A stretch of DNA of 64,000 nucleotides from the NCBI GenBank assembly GCA_002317385.1, contig DCJH01000017.1, forward strand, positions 1 to 64,000, written 5' to 3'. This document shows, piece after piece, positions 27,302 to 36,609 of this stretch; the first letter of the stretch is position 1; the number at the start of each line of letters is the position of its first letter. The notes below the pieces were generated by a model. It did no database searches, was not told the origin of the DNA, and saw nothing but the letters and a program-made list of their open reading frames with translations. The position numbers and the translations under genes are program-made. Origin of the DNA: Prevotella sp. UBA1705 (GTDB lineage Bacteria > Bacteroidota > Bacteroidia > Bacteroidales > Bacteroidaceae).

Positions 27302-28623
27302 AAACAGACCTGATCATCATTGGCAGCGGCCCCGGAGGCTACGAGACCGCTGCCTATGCAGCCAAGAATGGGCTGCAAGTAACGGTTGTCGAGGAGAAGT
27401 TTGCCGGTGGCACTTGCCTCAACTGTGGTTGCATTCCGACCAAGGCTTTGGTACACGATGCCGAGCAGGCCGTGGGGCAGACCGACGGTGCGGCACGTTA
27501 TGCCGCAGCCATTGAGCGTAAAAATGCCATCGTGGCACAGTTGCGCCAGGGTGTGGAGGGCCTCATGGGCCAGCCGAACATCACTTTCCTTCATGGTCAT
27601 GGGGCGTTGAAAGATGCCCAGACCGTGGTGGTGGGCGATGAGGAAATCACTGCCGACAACATCATGATTGCCACAGGATCTACCGCCAAGCTCCCGCCCA
27701 TTACCGGACTGGGTGCTAATGGCAGCGAGATGAGCCCCTTCGTGGTGACGTCTGAGGAACTGCTCGACCGCACCACTCTACCCGAAAGCCTCTGCATCAT
27801 CGGTGCAGGTGTCATCGGAATGGAGATGGCCTCGGTGTTTGCATCCTTCGGTTGCGAGGTCACCGTGGTGGAATTCCTCAAAGAATGTCTCCCCCCGATG
27901 GACTCGGAGATATCTCGCCGACTGAGGAAATTGATGGAGAAACAGGGCATCAAGTTCCATTTGGGATGCGCTGTGCAACGCATTGAGGAAAAGACGGTTG
28001 TCTTCTCCAACCTCAAGAATAACAAAGAGGAGTCGGTAGAAGCCGAAGCTATCCTTGTGGCTACAGGAAGACAGCCCCGAATGGCAGGCCTGAATCTGGA
28101 GCAGGTGGGTGTGGAGACCGGTCGAGCAGGTATCGTGGTCAACGACAATATGCAGACCAACGTGCCCCATATCTATGCTATCGGCGACGTCAACGGTCGT
28201 CAGATGCTGGCCCATGCCGCCACATTCCAAGGCTATCGTGCCGTGAACCACATCTTGGGCAAGACCGACAGCATTCGTTTGGATATCATGCCATCGGCCA
28301 TCTTCACCCGTCCCGAGGCCGCTTCAGTGGGTCTTACCGAGGACGCTTGCAAGGCACAGAGTGTGGAATACACCACACAGAAGTCTATCTACCGTGCCAA
28401 CGGCAGGGCTCAGGCCATGGAACAGACCGAAGGTTTGGTCAAGTTGCTCTTCGATGCCAACGATGTTATCATCGGCTGTCATGCCTATGGTGCCGACGCC
28501 TCAGCCATGGTGCAAGAGGTAGCAGCACTGATGAATATGGGCATCACGCGTCAGCGTCTTGCCGACATCATCCATATTCACCCCACGCTGAGTGAGATTC
28601 TGCTCGACGCCGTGAAGCATTGA
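27298..28623 (+). CDS. lpdA: dihydrolipoyl dehydrogenase (L protein)
   Basis: 441 residues. The FAD-binding [10 protein letters not shown] is at 9-18, the redox disulfide pair C40/C45 lies in [16 protein letters not shown]-binding is [17 protein letters not shown], and the second FAD segment is IYAIGDVNG. The C-terminal HIHPTLSE holds the catalytic His-Glu pair. Most homologues have Val or a similar residue where this has an extra C43 between the redox cysteines. It reoxidises the lipoyl arm of GcvH with NAD and may also serve 2-oxoacid dehydrogenases. It is last in the gcv operon, ahead of a strong terminator. Confidence 0.95.
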   Translation: MKTDLIIIGSGPGGYETAAYAAKNGLQVTVVEEKFAGGTCLNCGCIPTKALVHDAEQAVGQTDGAARYAAAIERKNAIVAQLRQGVEGLMGQPNITFLHGHGALKDAQTVVVGDEEITADNIMIATGSTAKLPPITGLGANGSEMSPFVVTSEELLDRTTLPESLCIIGAGVIGMEMASVFASFGCEVTVVEFLKECLPPMDSEISRRLRKLMEKQGIKFHLGCAVQRIEEKTVVFSNLKNNKEESVEAEAILVATGRQPRMAGLNLEQVGVETGRAGIVVNDNMQTNVPHIYAIGDVNGRQMLAHAATFQGYRAVNHILGKTDSIRLDIMPSAIFTRPEAASVGLTEDACKAQSVEYTTQKSIYRANGRAQAMEQTEGLVKLLFDANDVIIGCHAYGADASAMVQEVAALMNMGITRQRLADIIHIHPTLSEILLDAVKH

Positions 28624-28683
28624 TCACAAGAACTTGGGGAGAGCATGGAGCCACAGCCTGCCACGTCTCTACCCTATCCCATT

Positions 28684-28723
28684 CCAGCATGCCCGTATCA
28701 GATGGCGGGCATGCTGGATTTTT
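28684..28723 (+). terminator. intrinsic terminator of the gcv operon
   Basis: A 12-bp perfect stem (CCAGCATGCCCG/CGGGCATGCTGG) with 10-nt loop is followed by ATTTTT, 61 bp after the lpd stop. Confidence 0.88.
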
Positions 28724-28758
28724 CGTCTTTTCAGGCACGAAACGAATCCAATCCAAAT

Positions 28759-28774
28759 TATCTTTGTACCTTTG
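28759..28774 (+). promoter_or_regulatory. putative EamA-permease promoter, two abutting -7 boxes
   Basis: TATCTTTG (28759-28766) and TACCTTTG (28767-28774) both match TAnnTTTG. The ATG is 22 nt after the second box. Confidence 0.5.
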
Positions 28775-28796
28775 CAGCGTCAAAGAATAGTATGTT

Positions 28797-29714
28797 ATGT
28801 GGTTAATTTTAGCCTTCCTCTCAGCCACGCTGTTAGGTTTTTATGATTCGTTCAAGAAGAAGTCGCTCTCAGGAAACGCCGTCATCCCGGTATTGTTGCT
28901 TAACACTTTCTTTTCCTCCCTCATCTTCCTTCCGTTTATTGTGTTGTCGGCCACCACGCCGTTGCTCGATGGAAGCATCTTCCATGTGGGCGCTGGAGGA
29001 TGGGAAATGCACAAATACATCATCCTAAAGAGTTTCATCGTACTGGGCAGTTGGATATTCAACTACTTCGGAATGAAACATCTGCCCCTAACAATCGTTG
29101 GCCCCATCAATGCCACTCGGCCCGTCATGGTGCTCGTCGGAGCCATGATGGTCTATGGCGAGACACTCAATGGCTGGCAGTGGACGGGCGTGATGCTCGC
29201 CGTGATGTCGTTTTTCATGCTCAGTAGGTCGAGCAAACAGGAAGGCATCAACTTCCTGCACAACCGCTGGATATGGTTCATCGTCATGGCAGCCGTACTG
29301 GGAGCAGTGAGCGGTCTGTACGACAAATACCTCATGGCACCTCCCGAGAACGGTGGAATAGGCATTGACCACATGGCCGTCCAGGCGTGGTATAACATCT
29401 ATCAGATGTTCATGATGCTCATTATCCTATTTATAATATGGTGGCCCACACGCAAATCGCATACTCCCTTCCACTGGGACTGGACTATCATAGGTATCAG
29501 CATATTTCTCTGTGCGGCCGACTTTGTATACTTCTACGCCCTCAGTCTGCCCGGAGCAATGATTTCTATCGTGTCGATGGTGCGCCGAGGAAGCGTCATT
29601 GTGAGCTTCCTCTTTGGAGCGTTGTTCTTCCATGAGCACAACCTGAAGTCGAAAGCCGTTGACCTCGCCCTCGTATTACTTGGCATGGTGTTCCTCTATA
29701 TCGGTAGTAAATAA
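28797..29714 (+). CDS. EamA/DMT-family inner-membrane permease
   Basis: 305 residues made of about ten hydrophobic helices in two repeats, the drug/metabolite transporter pattern. The first repeat ends with PINATRPVMVLVGAMMVYGE and the second with SMVRRGSVIVSFLFGALFFHEH, both characteristic EamA segments. It is probably an exporter of metabolites or amino acids, but substrate cannot be inferred. It lies on the same strand as dapA, which has its own consensus promoter, so the two need not be co-regulated. Confidence 0.85.
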   Translation: MWLILAFLSATLLGFYDSFKKKSLSGNAVIPVLLLNTFFSSLIFLPFIVLSATTPLLDGSIFHVGAGGWEMHKYIILKSFIVLGSWIFNYFGMKHLPLTIVGPINATRPVMVLVGAMMVYGETLNGWQWTGVMLAVMSFFMLSRSSKQEGINFLHNRWIWFIVMAAVLGAVSGLYDKYLMAPPENGGIGIDHMAVQAWYNIYQMFMMLIILFIIWWPTRKSHTPFHWDWTIIGISIFLCAADFVYFYALSLPGAMISIVSMVRRGSVIVSFLFGALFFHEHNLKSKAVDLALVLLGMVFLYIGSK

Positions 29715-29740
29715 AATTAGTGATAGTTTTTGGTCTATTA

Positions 29741-29772
29741 TTTTGCAAATTGAAACTAAAATAGTAACTTTG
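29741..29772 (+). promoter_or_regulatory. putative dapA promoter
   Basis: TTTTG (29741-29745), a 19-nt spacer and TAACTTTG (29765-29772) form one of the best -33/-7 matches in the window, about 52 nt before the chosen ATG. Confidence 0.65.
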
Positions 29773-29824
29773 TCTCAGATTTGTAATTCGAGGACTTTTA
29801 TATAACAGATTGATATCATTCGGT

Positions 29825-30712
29825 ATGGCACGCAATATTTTCAAAGGATTAGGCATAGCGTTGATTACCCCCTTTACACCCGAGGGAGAGGTCGATTACC
29901 AGGCGATGAAGAGGCTTGTGGAGTATCAGCTTGAGAATGGAGCTGACTTCCTTTGCATCCTCGCGACAACCGCCGAGGCCCCATGCTTGACCCAAGCAGA
30001 GAAAGATAAGATAACGTCGGTAATCAAAGACTTGGTTCGTGGACGTATTCCTATCCTGAAATATTGTGGCGGAAACAACACCGCAGCTGTGGTGGATGAA
30101 ATCAAGAACACCGACTGGAGTGGCATTGATGGTATTCTGAGCATCTGCCCCTACTACAACAAACCCTCGCAGGAAGGTCTCTATCAGCATTTCAAAGCAA
30201 TCTCAGATGCCAGTCCACTGCCCATCGTGCTCTATAATGTGCCGGGCAGAACAGGTATCAATATGAAGTCGGGCACCACTGTCCGACTGGCTAAGGACTG
30301 CCCAAACATTGTTGCTATCAAGGAGGCCTCGGGCAGTTTGGAGCAAGTAGACGAGATTATCAAGAACAAACCATCACATTTCGACGTGATTAGTGGCGAC
30401 GACGCACTCACCTTCTCCATGGTGGCCAGTGGCGCCGCAGGTGTCATCTCGGTGATTGGAAACGCTCTGCCCAAGCAGTTCTCACGCATGATCAGACTGG
30501 AATTCAATGGCGAATATGAGCCGGCCCGTAAGATTCACCACAAGCTCACCGAGCTCTACAGCCTGCTGTTTGTAGATGGCAACCCTGCCGGTGTGAAGGC
30601 TTTGCTCAACGATATGGGATTCATCGAGAATCGTTTGCGCCTACCGCTTGTGCCATCGCAGATTGAAACCAAACAGAAAATGGCTGAAATCCTGAAAGAA
30701 CTGGCTATCTAA
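29825..30712 (+). CDS. dapA: 4-hydroxy-tetrahydrodipicolinate synthase
   Basis: 295 residues from the ATG at 29825, giving the typical start MARNIFKGLGIALITPF; an in-frame start at 29810 would only add MISFG. The Schiff-base lysine is K166 in VAIKEASG and the catalytic tyrosine is Y137 in YNVPGRTG. The usual GTTGE loop reads ATTAE here (residues 47-51). The enzyme condenses pyruvate with aspartate semialdehyde, committing it to diaminopimelate and lysine synthesis. It shares a substrate branch point with ThrA. The gene appears monocistronic. Confidence 0.95.
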   Translation: MARNIFKGLGIALITPFTPEGEVDYQAMKRLVEYQLENGADFLCILATTAEAPCLTQAEKDKITSVIKDLVRGRIPILKYCGGNNTAAVVDEIKNTDWSGIDGILSICPYYNKPSQEGLYQHFKAISDASPLPIVLYNVPGRTGINMKSGTTVRLAKDCPNIVAIKEASGSLEQVDEIIKNKPSHFDVISGDDALTFSMVASGAAGVISVIGNALPKQFSRMIRLEFNGEYEPARKIHHKLTELYSLLFVDGNPAGVKALLNDMGFIENRLRLPLVPSQIETKQKMAEILKELAI

Positions 30713-30744
30713 AGCCAAATTTCAGTATCGATTTAAAAACATAC

Positions 30745-30793
30745 AAAGGCCACGCTCTCATTTGCTTCAAATAGCATTAAGAGCGTGGCCTTT
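30745..30793 (+). terminator. bidirectional terminator between dapA and the convergent membrane-protein gene
   Basis: Arms AAAGGCCACGCTCT and AGAGCGTGGCCTTT pair over 14 bp. T-rich sequence follows on both strands (stronger on the minus strand: TTTGTATGTTTTTAAA). It can end dapA and also the minus-strand unit that finishes at 30875. Confidence 0.8.
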
Positions 30794-30874
30794 ACTGATG
30801 AACAGAGATTGAAAGGGCATTTATAAGGGGTATCATATCTTCGGGCCATGGCTTGCATGCCCTACCCTCACCCT

Positions 30875-31531
30875 CTACACCAGAAAAACATAGATAAACG
30901 AATAGACAAATTCGGCGGCCAATATATAGAGCAGGAGCAAAGGCATGAACCAATCGCCAGCCGAAGTCATACAGCGACCTACATCATAGAGCTGATGGAA
31001 TCGGCCACCGAGGATGCCATAGAGTACTCCGGAAGTAGTTCCCATAAACGCTAAAAGCGGAATAAGTCCCATCGTAAAGCTACTGGGGAAAATCTCTCCG
31101 GTGATACTCAGCAACACCGCATGGGGCAACAGCGTGAGACAAGCCACGACAATCACTTCCACCAAGATGAGGAAAGCCACAGCCTTCAGCGCGAATCGCT
31201 GTTGAGAAGTGAGTTCCAGTCTACGCAAAGAGAAGTATTTCAACATGGAACTCCACAATCCGCTGGACGAAACACTGCCGCAAGCAATGGCCCCGACAAT
31301 GAGATAGACCAGAACTGGTGTAGCCAGATTGATGGAAAACCCGCCAAAGAACCATCGAATGCCACCCGGACTGAGCAACGAGCGGATAGGCATGTCGGGT
31401 ATGGCAGCCGCCAAAAGCCATGAGCCGACGATGAGCACAATCTGTGCCACCGCCAGTATCAGGCAAAGCCGATAGACGATTTTGCGATAAACGATGCCCG
31501 CACTATGAGTTCTTTTGGTCTCTTGTTCCAC
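30875..31531 (-). CDS. integral membrane protein of unknown function
   Basis: 218 residues with about six hydrophobic segments (roughly 22-42, 70-88, 115-140, 150-170 and 190-216 are clearest) and a positively charged N-terminus. I recognise no conserved motif or family with confidence. It is downstream of the response regulator on the same strand (84 bp gap with only a weak GGCTC/GAGCC hairpin), so it may be part of the two-component operon and even its output, but this is inference. It ends at the bidirectional terminator shared with dapA. Confidence 0.65.
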   Translation of the reverse strand: MEQETKRTHSAGIVYRKIVYRLCLILAVAQIVLIVGSWLLAAAIPDMPIRSLLSPGGIRWFFGGFSINLATPVLVYLIVGAIACGSVSSSGLWSSMLKYFSLRRLELTSQQRFALKAVAFLILVEVIVVACLTLLPHAVLLSITGEIFPSSFTMGLIPLLAFMGTTSGVLYGILGGRFHQLYDVGRCMTSAGDWFMPLLLLYILAAEFVYSFIYVFLV

Positions 31532-31615
31532 GGATAAATGGTGAAATGATGATGGCTATTGATAATATTTCTACAGATAAATCTATTTGGCTCGACGCAG
31601 CTAAGAGCCGAACAA

Positions 31616-32341
31616 TTAATCTTCGTCAGAGTAAAGATTATCTATATCGAGTATGCGGAGCTCCAGAGCACGTACCACCAGACGTGTGGCATTGATGCCC
31701 ACGCTACCCTTTCCGTCGGGAAAGAGTTTCTGGCCAAGTTCATTCTGGCGTTTCTCCAAACTCTTCACGCCAAAAGGCATACCGCGAAGATTAGTGATTT
31801 GCTCCTTGGTATACCCCAAGGCTAAATGGCGGAGGAATCGCTCGTCGTACTCATCAATCTCATAATTGATGAGCGCCTCCTGACGCATAAGGTCCTTGTT
31901 GACACTCTGTTTGAACCGCTCAACAATCTTCTCAAGGATAGGTTGATTGAAAACCAAGCGCTTACCCTCCATCACGCTCGACACATCGCCGCGTGTAAGA
32001 AGCTCACCAGTCTTGAGAATAATGCCATCGCAGCCAGCATCGAGAGCATCGCCCCAAAGCTTTTCGTTGAGAATCTCACCCGTGAAGATGAGTACTTTCA
32101 CCGCGGGATGGGCCTCTTTGGTGTGTCGGCAAATCTCAATGCCCACCGTGGTAGAGCCGCCGAGGCCCAAATCGAGCAGCACCAAGTCGGGCAATTGCTC
32201 CTTCATCAATTTGAAATAAGCTTGTTCGGTGTCGGCCGTACCGATGATATGTGCCTCGGGAATGTCATTGCGGATGATTCCAATGGTGCCCTTCAACTCC
32301 AAGGGTACATCCTCTACGATGATAATATTGAAGTCTTTCAT
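31616..32341 (-). CDS. two-component response regulator with C-terminal helical output domain
   Basis: 241 residues. The receiver domain (about 1-125) starts IIIVEDVPLELKG with the acidic ED pair. The phospho-acceptor aspartate is in DLVLLDLGLGG (about residue 57), followed by VLIFTGE and the lysine in GIILKTGE. The C-terminal part (about 150-235) includes ERFLRHLALGYTKEQITNLRGMP, which resembles a LuxR-type recognition region but is diverged, so DNA binding is likely rather than certain. It lies 59 bp downstream of the large sensor kinase and is its probable partner. Confidence 0.85.
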   Translation of the reverse strand: MKDFNIIIVEDVPLELKGTIGIIRNDIPEAHIIGTADTEQAYFKLMKEQLPDLVLLDLGLGGSTTVGIEICRHTKEAHPAVKVLIFTGEILNEKLWGDALDAGCDGIILKTGELLTRGDVSSVMEGKRLVFNQPILEKIVERFKQSVNKDLMRQEALINYEIDEYDERFLRHLALGYTKEQITNLRGMPFGVKSLEKRQNELGQKLFPDGKGSVGINATRLVVRALELRILDIDNLYSDED

Positions 32342-32400
32342 ATACTATGTTTTATGGATTTTCTAATGCTTAAATGAATTTTTACCAGACTTTTCCTTAC

Positions 32401-35400
32401 CTATGTCTTTTGCTCCACCTGCGCCCAGCAGCGGTCAGGCATCGTGATGGTGATAACCAATTGGCCTTGGGCATCCTGACTGGCAACCATGCCACAGCCT
32501 CGCAGCCCCGTCAACTCTCCCATCTCTCTCACGATTTGACGGCAAACCATGAATTTCAAGTCCTTGGTATAGGGCGTGAAAAGATGGCGACAATCTTCTT
32601 CCGAAACAGCATAGTTGGTCATTTGGACTTCCACTTCGGTATAATGATCCCTGGTGACAATATGCTTTGCCTCCGGCTTCTCGCCTACATTGAGTTTCTT
32701 CAACAACTCAAACAGATAGCGAGTCACATCTGGTTCGAGACGCAAAGGCGCAATCTGCCTCACCGCCTGAAGGGAGAGAATCTGATAAAGTTCCTTGTAA
32801 TATCCAGCCAACTCAGCGATTCCTTCGAGATTTTCGTCAGTTCCGTCAATGAGCTGACGTATGCGTGAGGGATAATACATGGTCTCGTGCTTGAGCGTCG
32901 ACAGGCAATTGTCGAGCACGCTATTAGACACATGGAGCTGATAGTTGTCCATCTGGAGTCGCCGCAGATTATCTTCAGCCAACTCAATGGAGGTTTCCTG
33001 CGACGAGGCAAAGTCGATAGACAATTGCAATGCACCACGAATCTTACCAACAATATCATTCAGATTCTTTTGCTGCTCGTAGGAAATACTGTATTTATTA
33101 AAGTCGCTCAATCGGTCTATACCCCTCAACTTTTCTTGGTTAGACATGTTGCTCAGCAAGAGTTTGTTCATGGAGTTGATGCGATCGATGCAGAACAGAT
33201 AATTCAACCGATAACGATAATAAAGGAAATAGTAAGCCGGGAAGATGACAGCAAGTAGCATAATCAGCAAGATGACGGCCACCGTCTTGTTGGTTTCGCT
33301 CTTCTGCATCCTGCGAACATATTCCGGCAACGAGTTGTCGGCACTCACCTGGCGGAACAATTTGGTATAGATGCGATTGTTCTTCTCATATATATCCCAT
33401 CGATGTAAGGCCAAAGCAGCCACCGCAGTCTCATTGCTGATGTCAAGAAGAACGGCTGTATCAGTTTCAACAAGGTATTTGTGACAACTGTCAGCGTAGC
33501 GAAGAGTAGAGAGATAGGTGCCATTGATATTGGAGAAATAGGCACTATCGGCGAAATGAGAAGCCTTGCTGTTGACGTCACGAGTGAGCCTGCCATGACT
33601 TCCCACCACCGTATGTTTGGGCGCCTTCCTACCTCGCAAAGCCGATATAGGAGATGTCAAAGCATAGATTCCCAATGATTGCGTCAGCAGAATCAACGCC
33701 CAGATGATCATTCGAACTACGCCCTTGGGTAGTCGGAAGAAGAAGTGCGACCCCTTCCCCACCTCACTCTCTGCGCTTATACTACATACATTGAATATCT
33801 TGGATATCTTCTTGTACTTCTCTATAATGCCATAACAGTTCTTCAAACCGAAGCCATGGCCGCCTGTATAGGTGCGGTCAAAAACATGGGAAAGTTGCTC
33901 CGGCGACATTCCACAGCCGTTGTCATGGATGTCTATCTGCACATAGTCGTCCGTTTCGGCTGCACTAACCGATACCTCGCCGCCCTCGGGGGTGAACTTC
34001 CTCGCATTATCGGCCATCGTATTGATCATGAATAGCGTTAGCGTCTGGTCGGCCTTAACCACACAGAAGGTTGGTTGCACCACCAGATGAATGCCCTTTA
34101 TCTTGTAGCTCATGCGGCCACGGGCTACCAAATCGAACAGAGACTGCAATGGGAAACTCTCTATTTTCAGACTCACCTCCCCTTGTCGCATCTGAATCCA
34201 CTGGGTGAGCACATTGTTATAATCATTGATACTGTCTGTCAGTTCTGCGATATATTGGTAGCGCTGCTTTCTCACAGTCTGGTCTTCTTTGCCATTCTGC
34301 AGTCGTCCCACTTCGTTCACCATACGGTCTATGAACGGCATAATGCCATTCACAAGCTGAATCTTAGCCCTTTGTTCAATGTTTCGGCGACGATTTTGTT
34401 GCAAATGCAACTCCACAATATTAGACTCTTCCTGAATTTCCTCGTATTTATCCTGCACCTGTTCGGTCTCCACCTCATTGCGCTCACGCCACTCCTTCAG
34501 CGGTTCAAGCAACGTATCGAGGTCGAATCGGGCATCGCTCTTGCGACGCATACGGTCGAAAATATAAAGCAAGGCGATGACTACAAGAATCATAATGATA
34601 ACAGCCACCAGCATGATGTTGAGTTGTCGCGACGACTGATCAAGCTGACCGGCACGCGCCTCCAACTGTCTATCCTGACGAGTCTGCTCCTGTAGGTCGA
34701 GATAAATATTGCGGTTGTGGTCGCTGTTCACCTTATCGTCAACAGCAGAATGTACCAAACTCAACTGTTCGCAGATGGAAGCGACAAGGTCGGGAGCCTG
34801 ATTGATGGCCTTGTTGGTGTCCAACGCCCGCATCAGACATACCATAGCCGAGCGGTAATCCTTGATATGCCAATAGCATTCTGCTAATGTTCGATTGGCA
34901 CCCGCCACCTGATAGACATCCCCATAGCGCTTAAACAGCGTCAGCGCACGCTGTGCGAGATTTCCGGCCAAGAGGCTGTCGGGCATCCGGTCGGCATTGA
35001 TGTAATCCATGGCAGATAGGTTGTTGGCTATCAAAAACTTGCGCTGCTTCGCCTTTTGGAGGTGTTCACTGAGTGCTTGGAGTGACTGAGCCTCCCAAAA
35101 AAGGTAGTGATGCTGAACGGATGAGGAATAACAGCGTACCAGATAATCAAACTCTGCCTGGGCAATTTCTTCTGGAGAATCATCCACCAAGATACCTCCT
35201 GCACCGATATTATACCAGTAACAAAGCAACTGGGCGGTGTCACGCTGTATGTCGCCGTATGGGTCAATCTCGGCCAAAGCATCTATCGACTGCTTCGAAA
35301 GACCCACATAATAGAAATAGGAGGAAGAAACGATGCTGAATTCCGACTTTGCATAGACCAACCTTCGGTATTGGTGAGGTGAGAGTTTGTCAGGTTCGTC

Positions 35401-35841
35401 GGCAATCCGATGTAGTCGGCGAACTGCCCGTTCACGGAAACCATAGAAATCTTTATTCCTCGATTCACGCTGACATAGCCTCATCTGCTGAATATCAGCC
35501 ACCAAAAGTTCTACCTGATTGTTGGTGCGTTGCTCTACTTCGTCCAGTTGTTGGGCCGCCTTCTTGTATTGCATCTTGGCAATATTCACAAAGGCGAGGT
35601 TATTCAAAGCCTCTGCCCTATCGAGCCCCATGCTGTCGGCCAGGCGCAGAGCTTGCTCAGCATAGATGCGAGTGGAGTCTAAATTACGATAATGAGCGGC
35701 ATAAGACAACTCGTTCAACTCGTCAACCTTACCAGCATTAGGGTTTTGACAAGCTGAAATCATGGCCAGAAAGCACGCCATGAACAGAGCATAAAAGATC
35801 TTATAGCTTCTCAACGATATATAAATGATGTATCTAAACAA
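32401..35841 (-). CDS. large lipoprotein sensor histidine kinase with two half-complementary kinase modules
   Basis: Up to 1146 residues. Order: lipoprotein-type signal ending ISAC (about residue 31), TPR-like helices to about 380, membrane helix (about 407-428), coiled coil (435-495), dimerisation-like helices, then an ATPase domain with N box NTMADNARK (607-615), G1 DNGCGM (640-645) and G2 GGHGFGLKN (660-668). A second membrane pair (about 709-728 and 852-874) leads to another helical region with LKHETMYYP (H985) and a decayed ATPase-like tail. The first module has no histidine at the expected place (QLVNGIMPF). The frame opens with TTG at 35841, within the terminator T-tract; TTG at 35814 gives a neater lipoprotein signal and ATG at 35781 is also possible. 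Partner regulator is the next gene. Confidence 0.85.
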   Translation of the reverse strand: MFRYIIYISLRSYKIFYALFMACFLAMISACQNPNAGKVDELNELSYAAHYRNLDSTRIYAEQALRLADSMGLDRAEALNNLAFVNIAKMQYKKAAQQLDEVEQRTNNQVELLVADIQQMRLCQRESRNKDFYGFRERAVRRLHRIADEPDKLSPHQYRRLVYAKSEFSIVSSSYFYYVGLSKQSIDALAEIDPYGDIQRDTAQLLCYWYNIGAGGILVDDSPEEIAQAEFDYLVRCYSSSVQHHYLFWEAQSLQALSEHLQKAKQRKFLIANNLSAMDYINADRMPDSLLAGNLAQRALTLFKRYGDVYQVAGANRTLAECYWHIKDYRSAMVCLMRALDTNKAINQAPDLVASICEQLSLVHSAVDDKVNSDHNRNIYLDLQEQTRQDRQLEARAGQLDQSSRQLNIMLVAVIIMILVVIALLYIFDRMRRKSDARFDLDTLLEPLKEWRERNEVETEQVQDKYEEIQEESNIVELHLQQNRRRNIEQRAKIQLVNGIMPFIDRMVNEVGRLQNGKEDQTVRKQRYQYIAELTDSINDYNNVLTQWIQMRQGEVSLKIESFPLQSLFDLVARGRMSYKIKGIHLVVQPTFCVVKADQTLTLFMINTMADNARKFTPEGGEVSVSAAETDDYVQIDIHDNGCGMSPEQLSHVFDRTYTGGHGFGLKNCYGIIEKYKKISKIFNVCSISAESEVGKGSHFFFRLPKGVVRMIIWALILLTQSLGIYALTSPISALRGRKAPKHTVVGSHGRLTRDVNSKASHFADSAYFSNINGTYLSTLRYADSCHKYLVETDTAVLLDISNETAVAALALHRWDIYEKNNRIYTKLFRQVSADNSLPEYVRRMQKSETNKTVAVILLIMLLAVIFPAYYFLYYRYRLNYLFCIDRINSMNKLLLSNMSNQEKLRGIDRLSDFNKYSISYEQQKNLNDIVGKIRGALQLSIDFASSQETSIELAEDNLRRLQMDNYQLHVSNSVLDNCLSTLKHETMYYPSRIRQLIDGTDENLEGIAELAGYYKELYQILSLQAVRQIAPLRLEPDVTRYLFELLKKLNVGEKPEAKHIVTRDHYTEVEVQMTNYAVSEEDCRHLFTPYTKDLKFMVCRQIVREMGELTGLRGCGMVASQDAQGQLVITITMPDRCWAQVEQKT

Positions 35842-35896
35842 ATGTCACGAATCAAAGAACTGCGAAAGATGATTCCCAATTCTTTAACCCGTGACA
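35836..35896 (-). terminator. hairpin terminator of kdgK-eda, reaching into the start of the kinase gene
   Basis: Outer 7-bp stem TGTCACG/CGTGACA (35843-35849 with 35890-35896), a symmetric 4+4 internal loop, then inner stem AAAGAA/TTCTTT (35854-35859 with 35880-35885). On the minus strand TTTGTTT follows directly. It begins about 18 bp after the eda stop. Confidence 0.6.
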
Positions 35897-35913
35897 TCGA
35901 TTTTATCTGAAAA

Positions 35914-36585
35914 TTAAGCGCGAGCCGCCTTAATATAGCCGAACGCCTCTACGCATTTATCCGTAATAGCCTTCCAGTTTCCGGCAGCAATCACTTCCTT
36001 CGGGAACAGTTTCGAGCCCATGCCCACGCAGAGCACGCCACTCTTAATCCATTCAGTGAGATTCTCCTTATCGGGAGATACAGCTCCGGTCACCATGATG
36101 TTTGACCAACGCAACGGGCCCAAGACATTCTTTACAAACGATGGACCACCCACGTTTCCTGCAGGAAAGACTTTCGTCACGTCGCAACCCATGGCCTGCG
36201 CATTGCTGATTTCGGTCACGCTACCGCATCCGGGTGAATAAGGAACGAGACGACGGTTGCACACTGGAGCAATCTCCGGCACAAAGTTGGGGCCCACAAT
36301 GAAGTTGGAACCCAACTGGATGTAGAGCGCTGCCGTAGGAGCATCTATCACCGTTCCGGCTCCGAGAATCAGTTCTGGGCACTCTTTGTCTGCCCATTTC
36401 ACCAGTTCTCCAAATATCTCATGGGCGAAATCGCCACGGTTGGTAAACTCAAACACGCGCACACCACCATCGTAGCATGCCTTGATAACATTCTTGCAAA
36501 TATCGAGGTCCTTGTTGAAGAACACAGGTACCATACCTGTAGCACGCATAGCCTCGATGACCTGAATCTTATTAAACTTTGCCAT
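35914..36585 (-). CDS. eda: 2-keto-3-deoxy-6-phosphogluconate aldolase
   Basis: 223 residues, normal for the KDPG/KHG aldolase family. The catalytic glutamate is E46 in VFEFTNRG, the phosphate-binding segment is VPYSPGCGSVTE (about 114-125) and the Schiff-base lysine is K138 in DVTKVFPAG. It splits KDPG into pyruvate and glyceraldehyde 3-phosphate, the last step of hexuronate breakdown. It follows kdgK after 24 bp on the same strand, so both are one operon, divergent from lacI-uxaA. Confidence 0.95.
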   Translation of the reverse strand: MAKFNKIQVIEAMRATGMVPVFFNKDLDICKNVIKACYDGGVRVFEFTNRGDFAHEIFGELVKWADKECPELILGAGTVIDAPTAALYIQLGSNFIVGPNFVPEIAPVCNRRLVPYSPGCGSVTEISNAQAMGCDVTKVFPAGNVGGPSFVKNVLGPLRWSNIMVTGAVSPDKENLTEWIKSGVLCVGMGSKLFPKEVIAAGNWKAITDKCVEAFGYIKAARA

Positions 36586-36609
36586 TATGATTTATATCAT
36601 ATTTAATGA

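Noticed and set aside
31585..31610. terminator between the response regulator and the membrane-protein gene
   Set aside because: Only a 5-bp GGCTC/GAGCC stem with no T-tract; too weak to call.
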